A stretch of DNA of 64,000 nt. Source: Plazaster borealis. Taxonomy: Eukaryota > Echinodermata > Asteroidea > Forcipulatida > Labidiasteridae. Of this stretch, positions 14,589 to 25,905 are shown piece after piece. A program made the position numbers and the translations under genes. How positions within the stretch are numbered: position 1 is the stretch's first letter; the number at the start of each line of letters is the position of its first letter. Location of the stretch: NCBI GenBank assembly GCA_021014325.1, contig CM037459.1, positions 1,674,001 through 1,738,000 of the forward strand, read 5' to 3'. The notes under the pieces are model-generated. The model was not told where the DNA came from and searched no databases. It was given only the letters and a program-made list of their open reading frames with translations.

Positions 14589-14745
14589 ATGCCGGGATGT
14601 AGTGCTTGGGGTTGCACCTTATAACTGGCTTGAAGATGTATCGGTTCCCATGGGATAAAGCGAGGAGAGAAGTTTGGGAAGTGAATGTGAAGCGGAGCAA
14701 CCAACTGGCATTACTCCCCTTACTCAAATTCATGCCTTTGTGAGG
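14589..14745 (+). pseudogene. Broken THAP-domain first exon
   Basis: ATG at 14589 reads MPGCSAWGCT (C-x4-C start of a THAP finger), then a stop. A shifted frame reads KMYRFPWDKARREVWEVNVK, and another reads NWHYSPYSNSCLCE up to a GTAAGT donor at about 14745. The order matches a THAP domain (FP, W, then C-x2-C/H), with frameshifts. It is a dead transposase start, not a host gene. Confidence 0.65.
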
Positions 14746-16384
14746 TAAGTATAAAGTAGTAGGCCTAGGCCTATAAACTTAACTTATAACTGGGGCGCTG
14801 TAGGCCTAGGCCTACTCCTTAATTGTTTTTATTTTGACAACAATTAATCTGCAGTCGTCAATTGTTTTTTATTAAAAGAGTACATCACCCCAGTTACTGC
14901 TAGGTACGTCGTTATAAACTAACAATCCATCGGCGAAATTAGTTGGTCGATGGTGTCGTATTTCCATCATCAGAATCAGATTAACTTTTGTCCCGCGATG
15001 GTTATTTATTATTTTAATGATAAAATAATGACTTATGTTCAACTTTCAAGATTTTTGTTCGTTCTAAATAAGGTTTGCATGTCTTTTCCATTTGTTATTA
15101 ACATTTTTGCAGTTTTGTTAACAAAATATTTGGCTGTTTATGATTTCCACACCTTGAAGCTACTGGTGGTAAGTTATTTCAGTATTTTTGTAAATTTGGC
15201 CACTTCTAATTGTAGTATTTGTTGTGTACAGATTGAACTTGTTATGAACAAATTCTAGCAATACAATTTCAAACAAATTTCCCCCATAAATATTTACCTG
15301 AATGTATTTTCACAAGCAGCTACAATATGGTTTGAATCCCAAGATATGACAACTTTTCTTGATACTCACTAGATCTTTTTTGTTTAACCTGGTGAGTTTC
15401 ATATGAAACTTTAACCAGAAAATCTATAAATAAAAAAATAAAAACATGAAATAAACAAATTGTTGTTTAATTCTCTCAGCTCACTCCCACCATCCTTGTA
15501 ATTTATTGTACATTTGTTTGTGTTTTAGAATGTTTAATGTGGTTTCTCATGTCCCCCTGGATGAGTGTGCTTTTTGCTCTGCAATATCTGATGTGCCTTG
15601 TATGCTTCTTGGAAATATTCAGTTTACAAATAGTGACATCAAAAATAAGTAGTATAAATTCAAATAAAATAAAGATAATTTAAAGCAATTAATTTAAAAA
15701 TTCAAAACAGAGAGCACTCAAAAAAAGAAAAAAGAACAATAGGGAAATAAATTATTTTGTATAAATTGAAATCAGCAAAAAGCTGGAGACAAGAATTAAA
15801 AAGGGATTAACTAACACAGATTTATGTAAACAAAAATGGGGGACTGCATTTAGAAGGCTAAGCATACAATGAATGAATGGACTGTTTATATCTGGAAGTT
15901 CTGGTTTTGGGAATATCTAGTTACTGTTGACTGCGAAGAAATGAAATGAAATTTACATAGAATTTCTGATTTACTTTTTAGATTTGGCTTCATCATGTCA
16001 TTCACACAATATTCAACCACACAAGACCGTGAATCAATGTGAGACTGTTCATTCATGTAAGAATGATACATTGTATATTTTAGGTTTTGCTTTTTAAATG
16101 TTGTCTTATTGTCTTACTAGATCACATGTAATGTAGTTAATTCATGTAAAAATGATACATTGTATTATTTTTAGGTTTTGCTTTTCAAATGTTGTCACGT
16201 TGTTTTACTATCACATGTAAGTGGCAATACCTGTTTGTGGAATGGAGAATATTTTACATTATCAAAATTATCTGTGTTTATATTTCTCATCTCATTTAGG
16301 GCATGATGTATGTCCTTGTGTATTTTCAAAACTACAAAAATTAAAGGGAATCTTATGGGTCAGGGGTTTTGTGGGTCAAGGGTT

Positions 16385-16435
16385 GTTGCGATAATCGTAA
16401 GGTTCCTAAATCTGTTAATACGTTATCACAACTAG
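16385..16435. repeat. Mini-copy of the GTTGCGATAATCG family
   Basis: GTTGCGATAATCGTAAGG on the left and TACGTTATCACAAC on the right, only about 50 bp apart. These are the tips of the 665-bp palindrome with almost no interior. Confidence 0.55.
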
Positions 16436-17112
16436 GTCAGAGGCAGCAAAACAAAAGTGAACTACATGTACTACACTGGTGGTACTATCACAGTCGTTAG
16501 TAGGCAGGTATGCAGCCCCCTCTATTACTAAAGTATTTGTTATCTAATTTACTTAGTCAAGAAGAAACTTCATAAACTTGATCAAGCCAAGACTAAGGTA
16601 ATGGGTCACCAAAGTTTTCAAAATTTTCACCATCGTACAAACTTACAAAGAGACTGCATGCGACTATTTGATAATTAAATAATGTGCTCAATTTTGAATG
16701 AAAATTGTTGAAAGGTTTGGACGGTCCCTGAAGTAGGAGGGCTTAGAGATAGACAAAGACTGTATTTAGAGCCTAGCTAGAGTGGTTATGTTTTTAAAAC
16801 ACAGTTTGAGTTTCGTAAGTTCTAACTTATTGAGGAGAACCCCAGCATGAAATTCAAAGCAAACCAAAATAATCATTGTAAATCCTGCATTAAAAAAAAA
16901 AAATGTTTTGCCTTGCTACATTATTTTGTTTGAATTTGTCCCTGTTCATAAAAATGTAAATATTGTAAAATATGAAATGTTCCTGTAGGCCTACATGTTA
17001 TTGTTAATTATAATAAATATGATGAGCATGAACAATGCATCAGTTATTAAAATTTCAACAATTAGAGAAATGACATGGTCTACATGTTATTGTTTCTGTC
17101 TGAACCATGTGT

Positions 17113-17163
17113 TGCAGTAGTTGCGATAATCGTAACCCTCCATCCTCCCGATTATAGCAAGTA
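17113..17163. repeat. Mini-copy of the GTTGCGATAATCG family
   Basis: AGTTGCGATAATCGTAACCC then CCCGATTATAGCAAGT about 20 bp later. A second near-empty copy of the palindrome tips. Confidence 0.55.
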
Positions 17164-17538
17164 GTGTTACACCGGACCGGAGGCCAACATGGAGTTTTGC
17201 ATACGGGACGGAGTCAAACTCAAAACAAACTTTTCACGTGCATAAAACTTATAAGCACAAGAATCTTAGTAGAAGATTGGACGAATTTATTTGTCTACCT
17301 AAATGACAGATTCCCGCTGATCTGCTCAAAACTAAAGTAGTATCTTTGTTTTTACAAAAAAATATAACATATGGATTATCTCGTGCGCCAGCAAATTGCG
17401 GTCGTCCGAGTCGTAGACGCGTTTTTCATGCTAACCTCGTTTCATTAGTCTGGTCCTGTGTGTTCGCGGTACGTCGCGCACACGCGTCGTTTTGGACACA
17501 AAATGGCTTCTAATCGCAAGTTGTCGCAACTCTCCCAA

Positions 17539-17850
17539 TATAGACCTTTCTTTTGAAACGTCACAGCCCAAGTTTTTGCCAACCGAGGTTGGAAAACTAT
17601 GGAAAGCCATAAATGCAAAGCATAAGCAGATAGCCACAGTTTGTAATAATGTTACACAAATATTCAAAAGTAGTGTTGAATTTGCTAGAAACAAAGCAAC
17701 CAATCATGGTATGTATTTTTGGTTGATTGAAAATTTACAGAAATGTTGAATTTGGACACAACATTTGTTAACACGATTGAATGTTTTGCTAACATTCGGC
17801 CGTCCATGCCAACCAGCGCGGTTTGTTTATCAACACAAGAAAGGTCTATA
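17539..17850. mobile_element. 312-bp MITE joining two ISL2EU-like elements
   Basis: Ends TATAGACCTTTCTT and AAGAAAGGTCTATA are perfect inverted copies. It starts where copy 3 ends and ends where the ISL2EU element starts, sharing TA at each junction. It contains an open frame (about 17560-17749, KLWKAINAKHKQIATVCNN) that I do not recognise. Confidence 0.6.
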
Positions 17851-18001
17851 GAGAGGTTTCACGTGACGTCACACCGTCAGACTTTGACACCCGCCGCCAT
17901 GTTGAGTACTAAATCAGCTGGCTAGAGTAACGTAAACAATAAACAGCGACACCAACCGCCAGGCCTGAGTTATTTTTATTGTTATAAAAACGGAAGCAGA
18001 T

Positions 18002-20006
18002 ATGGCCCAGTGTTCAGTTAAATCGTGTAAACATCGTAAGCCACGAGACCGTGGCATAGGCCTATCTTTTTTTCGGCTACCGTCGATTATTTTGCACCAA
18101 GGCAAACAATCTGAAGAACTGTCGAAACATCGGAGGGCTGCATGGCTTAAAAACATTGGACGAACAGACATTACAGAGTCCAGTTTGGTCAACGTTCGTG
18201 TTTGTAGTGATCACTTCATTAGTGGTAAGTCATGAAGTTGAGAAATTAATTGAGAGAAAATAAAGCCAATGGTGAGAAAATTATGATTGTCTGATTAGTG
18301 ATAGCTTCATGGTCTGAGGTCTGACCATGTCTGACTGTTTTGTTTATGGCCATTAATTTTTAAGCTGAAGAGTGAAGTGAAAGTGAATTACAATCCTCTG
18401 AAATTCAGATGATGATTAACTACGACTTCTTTTTTCTACTCTTCTAAGACGTAACAATAGTGTCAAACTTGTCAATATTATTGGCTAATTAGTATATTTT
18501 AATTTTGTTGCCTAAACATTAACAAAAACGCTTGTGAGAGTGATGGACAGAGTCTGAAAAATCTCATGTGAAAAGAAGTAGGCCTGTTTTATATGCATGA
18601 CATTACTAGAACTATGACGCAATCATCAATGACTCGTTGTTAACAGGTTCATAGTTTTAGGACTAGGGCGTTCTGAAAGCGAAGGCTCAGGCTTAGGCTT
18701 CAGGCTCCGTTCTCTCGTCTGAATCCCTGAACGCATAGCACGCGTATAGTCAAAACAACTGAGGGGCCTAGCTAGCCTGAAGCCTAAGCCTGAGCCTCCG
18801 TTTCGTAACGCCATAGTAGTAGGATTTGGGGTAGATAGCCCCATCATCATGCCCATGCACATGGCAATACATTGTACTCCTACTACTACTAGTGATGTAC
18901 TGTAGACAAATTGTACATTTCTTTTGATGTGTGTTTTGCTTTGTAGGAAAACCAGCAGCACTGTATGACACAACAAACCCAGACTGGAGTCCAAAACGTA
19001 ACTTGGAGACTTGCACATTTAATGAGGAAACATTGAAATGGTCTTTGAAGAGAGCATCTCGACGACACAGAAGAAGTCGCTCGAAAAGACCGGTCACAGT
19101 GAAAACATCATCCACAGTGTCAATAGATGATAAACAACAAGAATTTGAAGGTAACATAATGTAGCAATTTTCTTGCAGTTAACCTAACCCTCTGGTTTCT
19201 GACCTTTAAGAGGAAGTTTAAAATTAAATTTAAAAGAAAAAAAGGGAACATAATTTATAGACATCACTATCTTATAGAAACAATAAAGCTTAACACTGCC
19301 CTAATTTTTGGCATGTTTGTTACGGATATGTACGCACACTTAGGCCTATAGCTGCCAAGATAACATTGACTTTTTTGAAAGTCTTTAGAGATGATACTTG
19401 AGTTTGAACTGCCATTCCAGTCCCAAAACAAACCACAAATTCTGCACAATTGTATGACAAATAGACAACAAAGAAACAGGCATCAATTACAAGGGATGTA
19501 CATTTAAATGTATTAATATACCCCCTCAATAGGATCACCCCCCCCTGTTCATTTAAAGTAAACAGGCAAAAATGGAAATATCTTGTCTCAAAATAACATG
19601 CACTATTACCATACTGGGTCTGTCTAGACAAATAAAAATAAATGATAAGCGTGTGTTTTTTCACACTGGCAATTTATACAAAAACTTCAGAATTAACACC
19701 CCTCCTCTTTTCAACATGGATTTATGCCTCTGAATTGATACCCTTTACTGTACTTATTTCTCATTTAATACAGTTATGGAAGACAGTCATGATTCTAGTG
19801 AAGTGGTGGAAAAAGTTAACTTGCCCGAGACAGCAGGTATGGCCTATCAAACTCTCAACACAGACATAACAATGCATGCTATGAGTCAAAGTGAAGATGA
19901 CATGCTTCAACTACGACAGGAGCTGTATGAATATCGCGAAAAAGAAACACATCACAAAATTGATGAAACATTTTTGCAAATGATGATAAAGTAAAATTTT
20001 ATACTG
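18002..20006 (+). pseudogene. THAP transposase, N-terminal part (ISL2EU)
   Basis: Exons 18002-18224, 18947-19150 and 19774-about 20006 have GT/AG borders and matching phases (1, 1). Exon 1 is a THAP zinc finger: CSVKSC (C-x4-C), FFRLPS, W in RRAAWLKNIGR, and VRVCSDHF (C-x2-H). Exon 2 gives GKPAALYDTTNPDWSP and a basic RRHRRSRSKR tail. Exon 3 has YQTLNTDITM and a coiled coil. The frame stops at 19994, but one base over reads NDDKVKFYTG, the motif that normally leads into the transposase core, followed by a donor GTAAGA. The DDE core is absent; MITE sequence follows. It binds DNA ends in related transposases. Confidence 0.85.
18666..18812. repeat. Foldback MITE in THAP intron 1
   Basis: Arms GGCTCAGGCTTAGGCTTCAG and CTGAAGCCTAAGCCTGAGCC are perfect inverses, flanked by GGGCGTT and AACGCC. 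It lies in the intron between THAP exons 1 and 2. Confidence 0.8.
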
Positions 20007-20007
20007 G

Positions 20008-20250
20008 TAAGAAACGACCCCTTTGAAGTAATGTAGTTTTAGAGAAAGAGGTAATTTGTTCACCCCAAAAAACCCCCACCAAAAACCCCAAAACAAACAA
20101 CACAATTCTATATGCAACAAGGGTGTTTATTCTTTTATTATTTTCTTGCAACTTCGATGACCAATTGAGCCCAAATTTTCACAGGTTTGTTATTATAGGT
20201 TGGGATACACCAAGTGAGGACCGGGTCTTTGACAATTTTTAATTTTGAAA
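20008..20250 (-). repeat. Truncated TTAAAGGCACTGGACAC-family MITE
   Basis: Inverted partial copy, with the family motifs AAGAGGTAATTTGT and GATGACCAATTGAGCCCAAA. It begins immediately after the last recognisable transposase codons, so it marks the break point. Confidence 0.65.
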
Positions 20251-20569
20251 AGAACTGTCCTTCGATTCTAAAGTTCTATCAGGCCAGAGTAGGAAATCGG
20301 TCTGGGCTACTTACTACTTTAGCTTAGTGGATAAAGCGGAGACTTCTTGTAACTTTACTTCTGTGACCAGAACCTTGAATGAGACTTTGCTACTTTTTCA
20401 GTTTGGGGTTTTGAGCTCATATTATGAATTTGTGCTAAATCCTCTTTAATTTGCTACCAAGTCCATAGTCTAGTAAAATAAGATTGTATGAAGTGATTAG
20501 CCAGTGAAATTAACACCCCCCCCCCCTCACACACATAAGAAGAAGCTGAAAACAGACATCTTAAACATG

Positions 20570-20912
20570 TTAAAGGCACTGGACACGTTTGGTAATTGTC
20601 AAAGACCAGTATTCTCACTTTGTGTATCCCAACATATGCATTGGTCATCGAATTTGCAAGAGAATCATGAACAAAAAAACCACCCTTGTTGCATTACTTT
20701 GTGTGCTTTCAGATGCATAATAAAAGGCTTCAGCTGAAGTCTTTTATTATTTGAGTGAGAAATTACCTCTTTCTCAAAAACTACGTTACTTCAGAGCGAG
20801 CCGTTTCTCACAATGTTTTATACTATCAACAGCTCTCCATTGCTCGTTACCAAGTAAGTGTTTATGCTAACAATTATTTTGAGTAATTACCAATAGTGTC
20901 CAGTGCCTTTAA
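20570..20912 (+). mobile_element. TTAA-flanked MITE, 'TTAAAGGCACTGGACAC' family
   Basis: Complete copy with ends TTAAAGGCACTGGACAC and GTGTCCAGTGCCTTTAA. The interior has a hairpin around AAAGGCTTCAGCTGAAG. Other full copies: 40885-41258 and 48251-48626. TTAA target use fits piggyBac or Kolobok. Confidence 0.8.
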
Positions 20913-21128
20913 TGGTGACTACACTAATGAATGAAATTCTATTACTGCTATTTGAAATGGCAGCTATGGAATTCCATACTGACTTGTTGATATTTTTGAC
21001 ACACAGTTGCAGATGTGATTGGTTAATGCAGTTATTTATATGAAATAAAACAAATTTCACACAGGTTACAGATTTGTTGATTCACAGTTTCATTTATTGC
21101 GACTGGTCAATGCAATTAGGTTTGAACC

Positions 21129-23473
21129 TTAATTGGGTGGTTTCTTGCATGTTGGGCAGAGCCATTTGCGCCGGATATTTGCTCAACTTTAGGCATTTCA
21201 TATGAAAAACTTTATTTTACATTCAGTTTTGCCACATGTGATCATCTGCCCTCCATCTTCCTTATGGCAATAGCATACCTTTGTGTTAAGTTGCACGGGT
21301 GTTAAAACACGTGTTGCTGCAGTTGAAAACTTTGATTCTGTGGGATAGCAGATGGCCTTGATTAAAGACACGGATGGATTTGCCGGGTCAGTTGAACAGG
21401 CAGCCTTCATTTTTGAAGCTGTGACTCTCCTGCCGGTGAGTGAACCAATCTGAGGACTCAGATTGATTTCTGGTTATCTGCTCTACATTCTGCACCATAG
21501 TTGCAGTTATACTTGGAAGATTGTGAAAAACATCCTCACATTTTGTTAAGAGTTCACTGAATGTGAGAGTGTTGTAAATTACTCGAAGACTGCTCATTCG
21601 GGTGGAAGTTCAGTATACTTTGGTGCAAAGTTTTTGCAGTATTTCTTTGCTACATTCAATACTGCTGCCTGTGGTTCTGCTTGGTATATTTGCTGTAGTA
21701 ATTCTTCCTTTTCTTTTCTGAAGGCTTGCTGCCCAAGTCCTTTTGCCAGGTACGAGCTTGTCAGTGTGCAGATCATGAGTGTGTCCTTGGTCCAGATCAG
21801 ATTTCCTCTTCTTTGCGGACCGAAAATCCATGAATCTCACCTCAGAAAATGGAACCTACATGAAATACATGTATGACATTAATAAATAATTTCTCTAACT
21901 TACTTGCCACTGAAGATTAAAACTGGCATACCATAAACGATTAATATTTTGTCATAATGTCAGGAGTGTTTGTTTATCATTATCCAAAAGTAAGTTTTGA
22001 TCATGCTGACTGAGCTCATTACTACCTCATCCTATCCATATTGCAGTTACTCAGAAACAATTACCAATACCAGTATTATTAAGAGTAATTTTAATTATGC
22101 TTGCCTTCTTGGAGGCTGCTGGCAGCCAGTAAGCTTTGTCCTCAGTAACTGTTTTAGTGTTTCGATGCTTGACAGCTGCGTCCAAAGCAAAAAGGGTTGC
22201 AGCAACATGGGTGCATGATTCACCCAAGCCAGCCATACAGTTGCAATGAGCACTTTCCACTGTTCCATCCTTTTGTATGATAATCCATGGCTGTAAAGGC
22301 TTCTCGCTGAGGATTGAGAGTGCAGGACCTGAAAGAAAAGGGGGTCACAAAATTTAAAAAGTTCATCTGCATGCACCATCGTCTTGATCATGTACCTACA
22401 TAAAAGCTATCAGTACGAGTACAATGACAATGTAGTAAGTTATTTTGTATTCAATCATGTCAATCAAAAATTTTAAAAACAATAAGATAGGTATTCAGCC
22501 TACACTTTGTGTCAGCTAAATCAGTACAGTGTAGCCTAACACTCAGTAACACCAGGCATGCCAGGCTTGCTCTTGAATCAGAATGAATGAAATTCAAAGA
22601 CTACATCTATTGTCCACCCATCATGTCCGGTGTTGTCTAATTAATGTTGCACTGACTCATGACAAAATAAATTGCAAAAAATTGTCTTGATTCAAATGAA
22701 TAAAATAAATACACAAATCCCAAACATAAATTAATAACAATGAAAGTATAGGTCTACGTAAACCATAAGTGTCATTACCCAAATCCATACAAAGATCAAC
22801 AAGAGCCCGCATGCCTGTGCCCTGCTGTGCATATTTGTTGAATGTTGAATCATGGAGGTAGAATCGCCGCCTCAGATCATAGTGGAATCTAAACTAAATA
22901 TTATAAAGGGAGCAGAGTGCCGATGAAGGCCAGCCAACTACCGTACCACCATTGCCGAAAACAAGTCATATTTGTTAAAACCCCAGTTCCGTTTTGAACA
23001 AAAATAATTTGTTTTCGGCAGTGGTTGTACGGTGTTTTCCGGTATTTAGTATCACCGCACGTCCCTATATATCATCATGTAAATCATAATGTTTTGCAAT
23101 TCACAAGGGCGGCCTCAAGAGTTTAAAAGATACAACCCCAAAGTTTGTTTACTAACAATTTTACCTTTGCCGTATGCAAGTGCAGATTTCCCTCGATGTG
23201 CACCTTTACGTCCGTCACCCATCCAGATAAAAACTGGTTGTATGCATCAAGGGACTTAAACGCTCTGAATTCCTCTAAAGTGTATGCACTCTTAACATAG
23301 AGTAAGTAATTAATAATATCTGGGTAAGACACTGCTGCGAAAAGTTCAATGTTTGAAGACCAGTCGGCAGGTTTTAATTCGTTGTTTATTCGTTGTATTT
23401 TCTCGCAGTATCGGCGTTGACTTGCATTATCCAGAGTTAATATGTACTTGATGTTGCCCTGATCAACTTTCAT
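21129..23473 (-). pseudogene. SWIM/YqaJ/PHD protein of ISL2EU, decayed
   Basis: Reads leftward. Exon 1 is 23473-23165 (MKVDQGNIKYIL...; donor GCAAAG/GTAAAA). Exon 2 (about 22330-22110) reads PWIIIQKDGTVESAHCNC and MAGLGESCTHVAA, an intact SWIM zinc finger (CxC then CxH). Its 3' border is AAG/GCAAGC, so a GC donor or a mutated one. Exon 3 (about 21860) reads VPFSEVRFMDFRSAKKRK, then shifts frame. After more shifts come [20 protein letters not shown] and [20 protein letters not shown], the start of a YqaJ nuclease domain. This jumps straight from FSTAATR to a PHD finger, [15 protein letters not shown], and its end KWLCPTCKKPPN at stop 21129-21131. The YqaJ catalytic centre is missing. Confidence 0.82.
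22940..23033. repeat. Foldback MITE in YqaJ intron
   Basis: ACCGTACCACCATTGCCGAA at the left pairs with TTCGGCAGTGGTTGTACGGT at the right. About 94 bp, non-coding. Confidence 0.75.
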
Positions 23474-23549
23474 TGTGCTATTATTTAATTAACAGACTAA
23501 ATAAAACACTGCAGGAAAACCTTCACCAAATTTGTATGTCGAAAAAGCC

Positions 23550-23612
23550 TTCTCGGTTGCAAAAAACGCGCGTCGGCTGCTGGAGCAGACGACGCGTTAG
23601 CAACCGAAGTAG
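23550..23612. promoter_or_regulatory. Hairpin upstream of the YqaJ gene
   Basis: CTTCTCGGTTGC...ACGCG pairs with CGCGT..GCAACCGAAG around a short loop. It lies between the right end of the element and the ATG of the - strand gene, where its promoter should be. The function is inferred from position only. Confidence 0.35.
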
Positions 23613-23709
23613 TACTCAACATGGCCGACGGCGCCCTCAACGAACTTTTTGCGGGGTCACGCAACCTCTCTATACGGCTCTGTTGCGATAAGGTAAATTG
23701 CGCCCTCTT

Positions 23710-23832
23710 TAGCCATTTTGAGATATGGCGGACACATTACTATTTACACTGTTTGGTTTGGGTAAATTTGTCTGTATACACCCACATCTTACAGTGCACT
23801 TCTATAGTGTCCACCATATCTCAAAAAGGCTA
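23710..23832. repeat. Foldback MITE, GAGATATGG family
   Basis: TAGCCATTTTGAGATATGGC opens and GCCATATCTCAAAATGGCTA-like sequence (GTCCACCATATCTCAAAAAG) closes it. Complete copy of the family truncated at 12917. It lies 38 bp outside the ISL2EU right end. Confidence 0.75.
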
Positions 23833-25288
23833 TCCTTCGTCGTCTGATTAATCCACTGCATGCACTTTAACTCAGAATCGCAGCTTTATTTCACCACTTT
23901 GTTGTGCGCCCTCACTCGCCAGGAAAGTGCCAATCAACTGGATTCGAAAGTCCGACTTGGATGAATCTGCCAGGAGCGCGGCACCCCCCTGCGTGATATG
24001 TATTTATTCATTATGCATTATGCAATAGTTTAAAATAATAAGCAACACATGCGTCCGCTGCTGACCAATGAAATCAGTTCAATTTATGAGGACTCGCTCA
24101 AGTAGGTGTCACAATAACTCCACGGCGTTACATCCATTCAGGTTAATATGTGTGTCTGTGATGTGAAGAGTCGATATTGTTATATGATGAATATAACTTA
24201 AGCCAGACCTAGTCTTTTAGATAGATTTCCCTTTGTTGACGAATTTCCGTTTTATGTTTAGGCCTATTTTTAAGAGGGGTTCTGTGCAGGTGTAACAATG
24301 GACTGTTCTTACTGCACAATTATGGGAAGAAAAAATTATGAAAAAATATTCTTCAACAAGCTTAACTTTTGATAAATACATACCCAAGTTTTGAAGAATT
24401 TCCGTTTATATTTTGATATTTTTAAGATATGTGAGGGTGTGACAATGGATACTACGTATTAACTACGACGTTGCCCCGGTCTGCATGCTTCTCCAATCCC
24501 CTCGGACTCCCGACCCTTCCGGTCCCGCTGCCAGTCTGGGGCTGGAGCTCCGCAGAGCTGTAGCTCCGCAGAGCCCCACGAGATTCACACGGCGTCAATG
24601 CAAAACCGATCCGTTGCTGCCACCACGCGCCTGCACCATTGATATCCCGATAGTGGAGTTTGTGTACAGTACCGAACAGATACAGATACAGACTCATTGA
24701 GCCCCAAACGGTCGTCATATCTTATGTTTTTAACAACTGAACAATACCCCACTTAAATATTGATATACTGGCGGAAAGACAGAATCTAAAGACCTTGTTC
24801 ATGGTACACGATGAGCCCCTAACGTTTGAGAATCAAAGCATCCACCATCCAATCATGACCACTCTAAACAACCATTTTAATGCACATCGTAACTTCAACA
24901 CCAATAGTCGCCATTTTTCAAAACAAAGTTGTATGGCAGATTTTCCAAGGAAGTCTTGAATATTCATCAATTTTTCAGGTCAAAGTGTACATAACAGTAA
25001 TGTATTCTGAATGCTGCAATCTCATTGGCTGCTACCCAAATCGGTAGATGAGCTTCATTGGCCGTGCACAAACTTCTGGCGGATTCACCAAGTCGGGTGT
25101 CGCGATCCAAAATTCACTGGATTGGCAAATAAATGACACTAGAGGGCGCGTTACAACACTCATAGATTACTGACTCGATTAGCACGCACGAGACCCGACT
25201 TGAACCAAGTCTACTGTCTGCTATGTCTACCACCACTTAGTGGATTTGAGGGGAGGGGGGGGGGGAACATTCAATTTGTTTTAACTTA
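23833..25288. other. Intergenic, no gene seen
   Basis: A GC-rich patch at 24470-24700 has a short duplication (GCTCCGCAGAGC twice) and open frames on both strands. I see no domain and no splice structure. The rest is unremarkable. Confidence 0.4.
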
Positions 25289-25605
25289 TTAAAGGCATCG
25301 TACACTTTTGGTAATTGGAGCCTATTGTTTGTTTCAAACCTATATAGTTGTAGATATTTTATACCATAAAACTAACCTGTGAAAATTTAATTTCAAAAGG
25401 TGATAGCGTTTTTGAGATATTGCCGAAAATCTGGAGCGGTTATAAAAAGTGATATATTTTTTCCATAACCGCAGTAGGCCCTACTTCGAAATAAAAAGTT
25501 TCTCAAAATGCATTATACTATCCAAAGCTGCTGTACTTCTTACCAAGTAAATTTTTATTGCCATTAATTATCAGAGTCATTACCAAACGTGTACGATGCA
25601 TTTAA
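25289..25605 (+). mobile_element. TTAA MITE, 'AGGGATTGTA/AGGCATCGTACAC' subfamily
   Basis: Begins TTAAAGGCATCGTACAC and ends GTGTACGATGCATTTAA. The interior has AACCTGTGAAAATTT and GAGATATTGCCGAAAATCTG, shared with 51178-51572 and 54957-55353. Confidence 0.7.
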
Positions 25606-25905
25606 CTGTCAGTATTGTGATGTATTAATATTAAATACATGTGATAAGTTAGTAATGCTCAGTGGTTGGGTCCGTAAAGTTTGTCTGTTTAAAAAAAATG
25701 GTACAAGGTCCACCGTTTTCTTGAGACAAACATGAACTTGTTTGTCCCATTTTGTTTTGTTTTCTGATTGCAAGGACTCAACCGTTTGTTTTTTGTTTTT
25801 TTTTAGTCTCTCAAGAATTTTAGGATACGAAAACAAATTATCATTAATGGTGACATTTTAGAGTTTATTTCTAAAGAAAATTTAGAACCTTATTGGGTCA
25901 GTAAC

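Larger units (their letters stand above)
14746..17430. other. Decayed interior of copy 3, no gene seen
   Basis: AT-rich, with a stretch of open hydrophobic frame at 14950-15258 that I judge to be chance. Two tiny pieces of the 665-bp palindrome family lie at 16385-16435 and 17113-17163. Confidence 0.4.
13946..17540. mobile_element. ISL2EU-like relic, copy 3
   Basis: Bounded by TATGGGAGAGTTGCGAC (13946) and its inverse GTCGCAACTCTCCCAATA (ending 17540), with TA on each outer side. A broken THAP exon starts at 14589. After subtracting the nested 13975-14430 element, that is about 190 bp from the left end, much as in the clear element at 17849 (about 153 bp). The rest is AT-rich and decayed, and no YqaJ gene was seen. 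Confidence 0.55.
17849..23672. mobile_element. ISL2EU-type DNA transposon (5.8 kb, decayed)
   Basis: Left end TAGAGAGGTTTCACGTGAC and right end (inverted) TAGAGAGGTTGCGTGAC, flanked by TA on both sides. CCATGTTGAGTACT also repeats inverted further in. It carries two genes pointing at each other: a THAP transposase (18002 onward, +) and a SWIM/YqaJ/PHD protein (23473 leftward, -). This pair defines ISL2EU elements as I know them. Both genes are broken and the catalytic cores are missing. At least four short MITEs have landed inside. Confidence 0.85.

Noticed and set aside
14162..14733. - strand frames of 97-111 codons
   Set aside because: They are shadows of the nested inverted-repeat element and the broken THAP exon on the + strand.
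14950..15258. 102-codon hydrophobic frame
   Set aside because: AT-rich sequence of Phe/Leu/Val codons in decayed transposon DNA, no family match or splice context.
17492..17749. 85-codon frame in the 312-bp MITE
   Set aside because: Looks slightly protein-like but I recognise no domain, and it spans the end of one element and the start of the next.
18626..19157. - strand frames of about 130 codons
   Set aside because: Antisense to the foldback MITE and THAP exon 2; no domain.
24452..24718. Coding exon in the GC-rich patch
   Set aside because: Open frames on both strands but no conserved motif or coherent splice sites.
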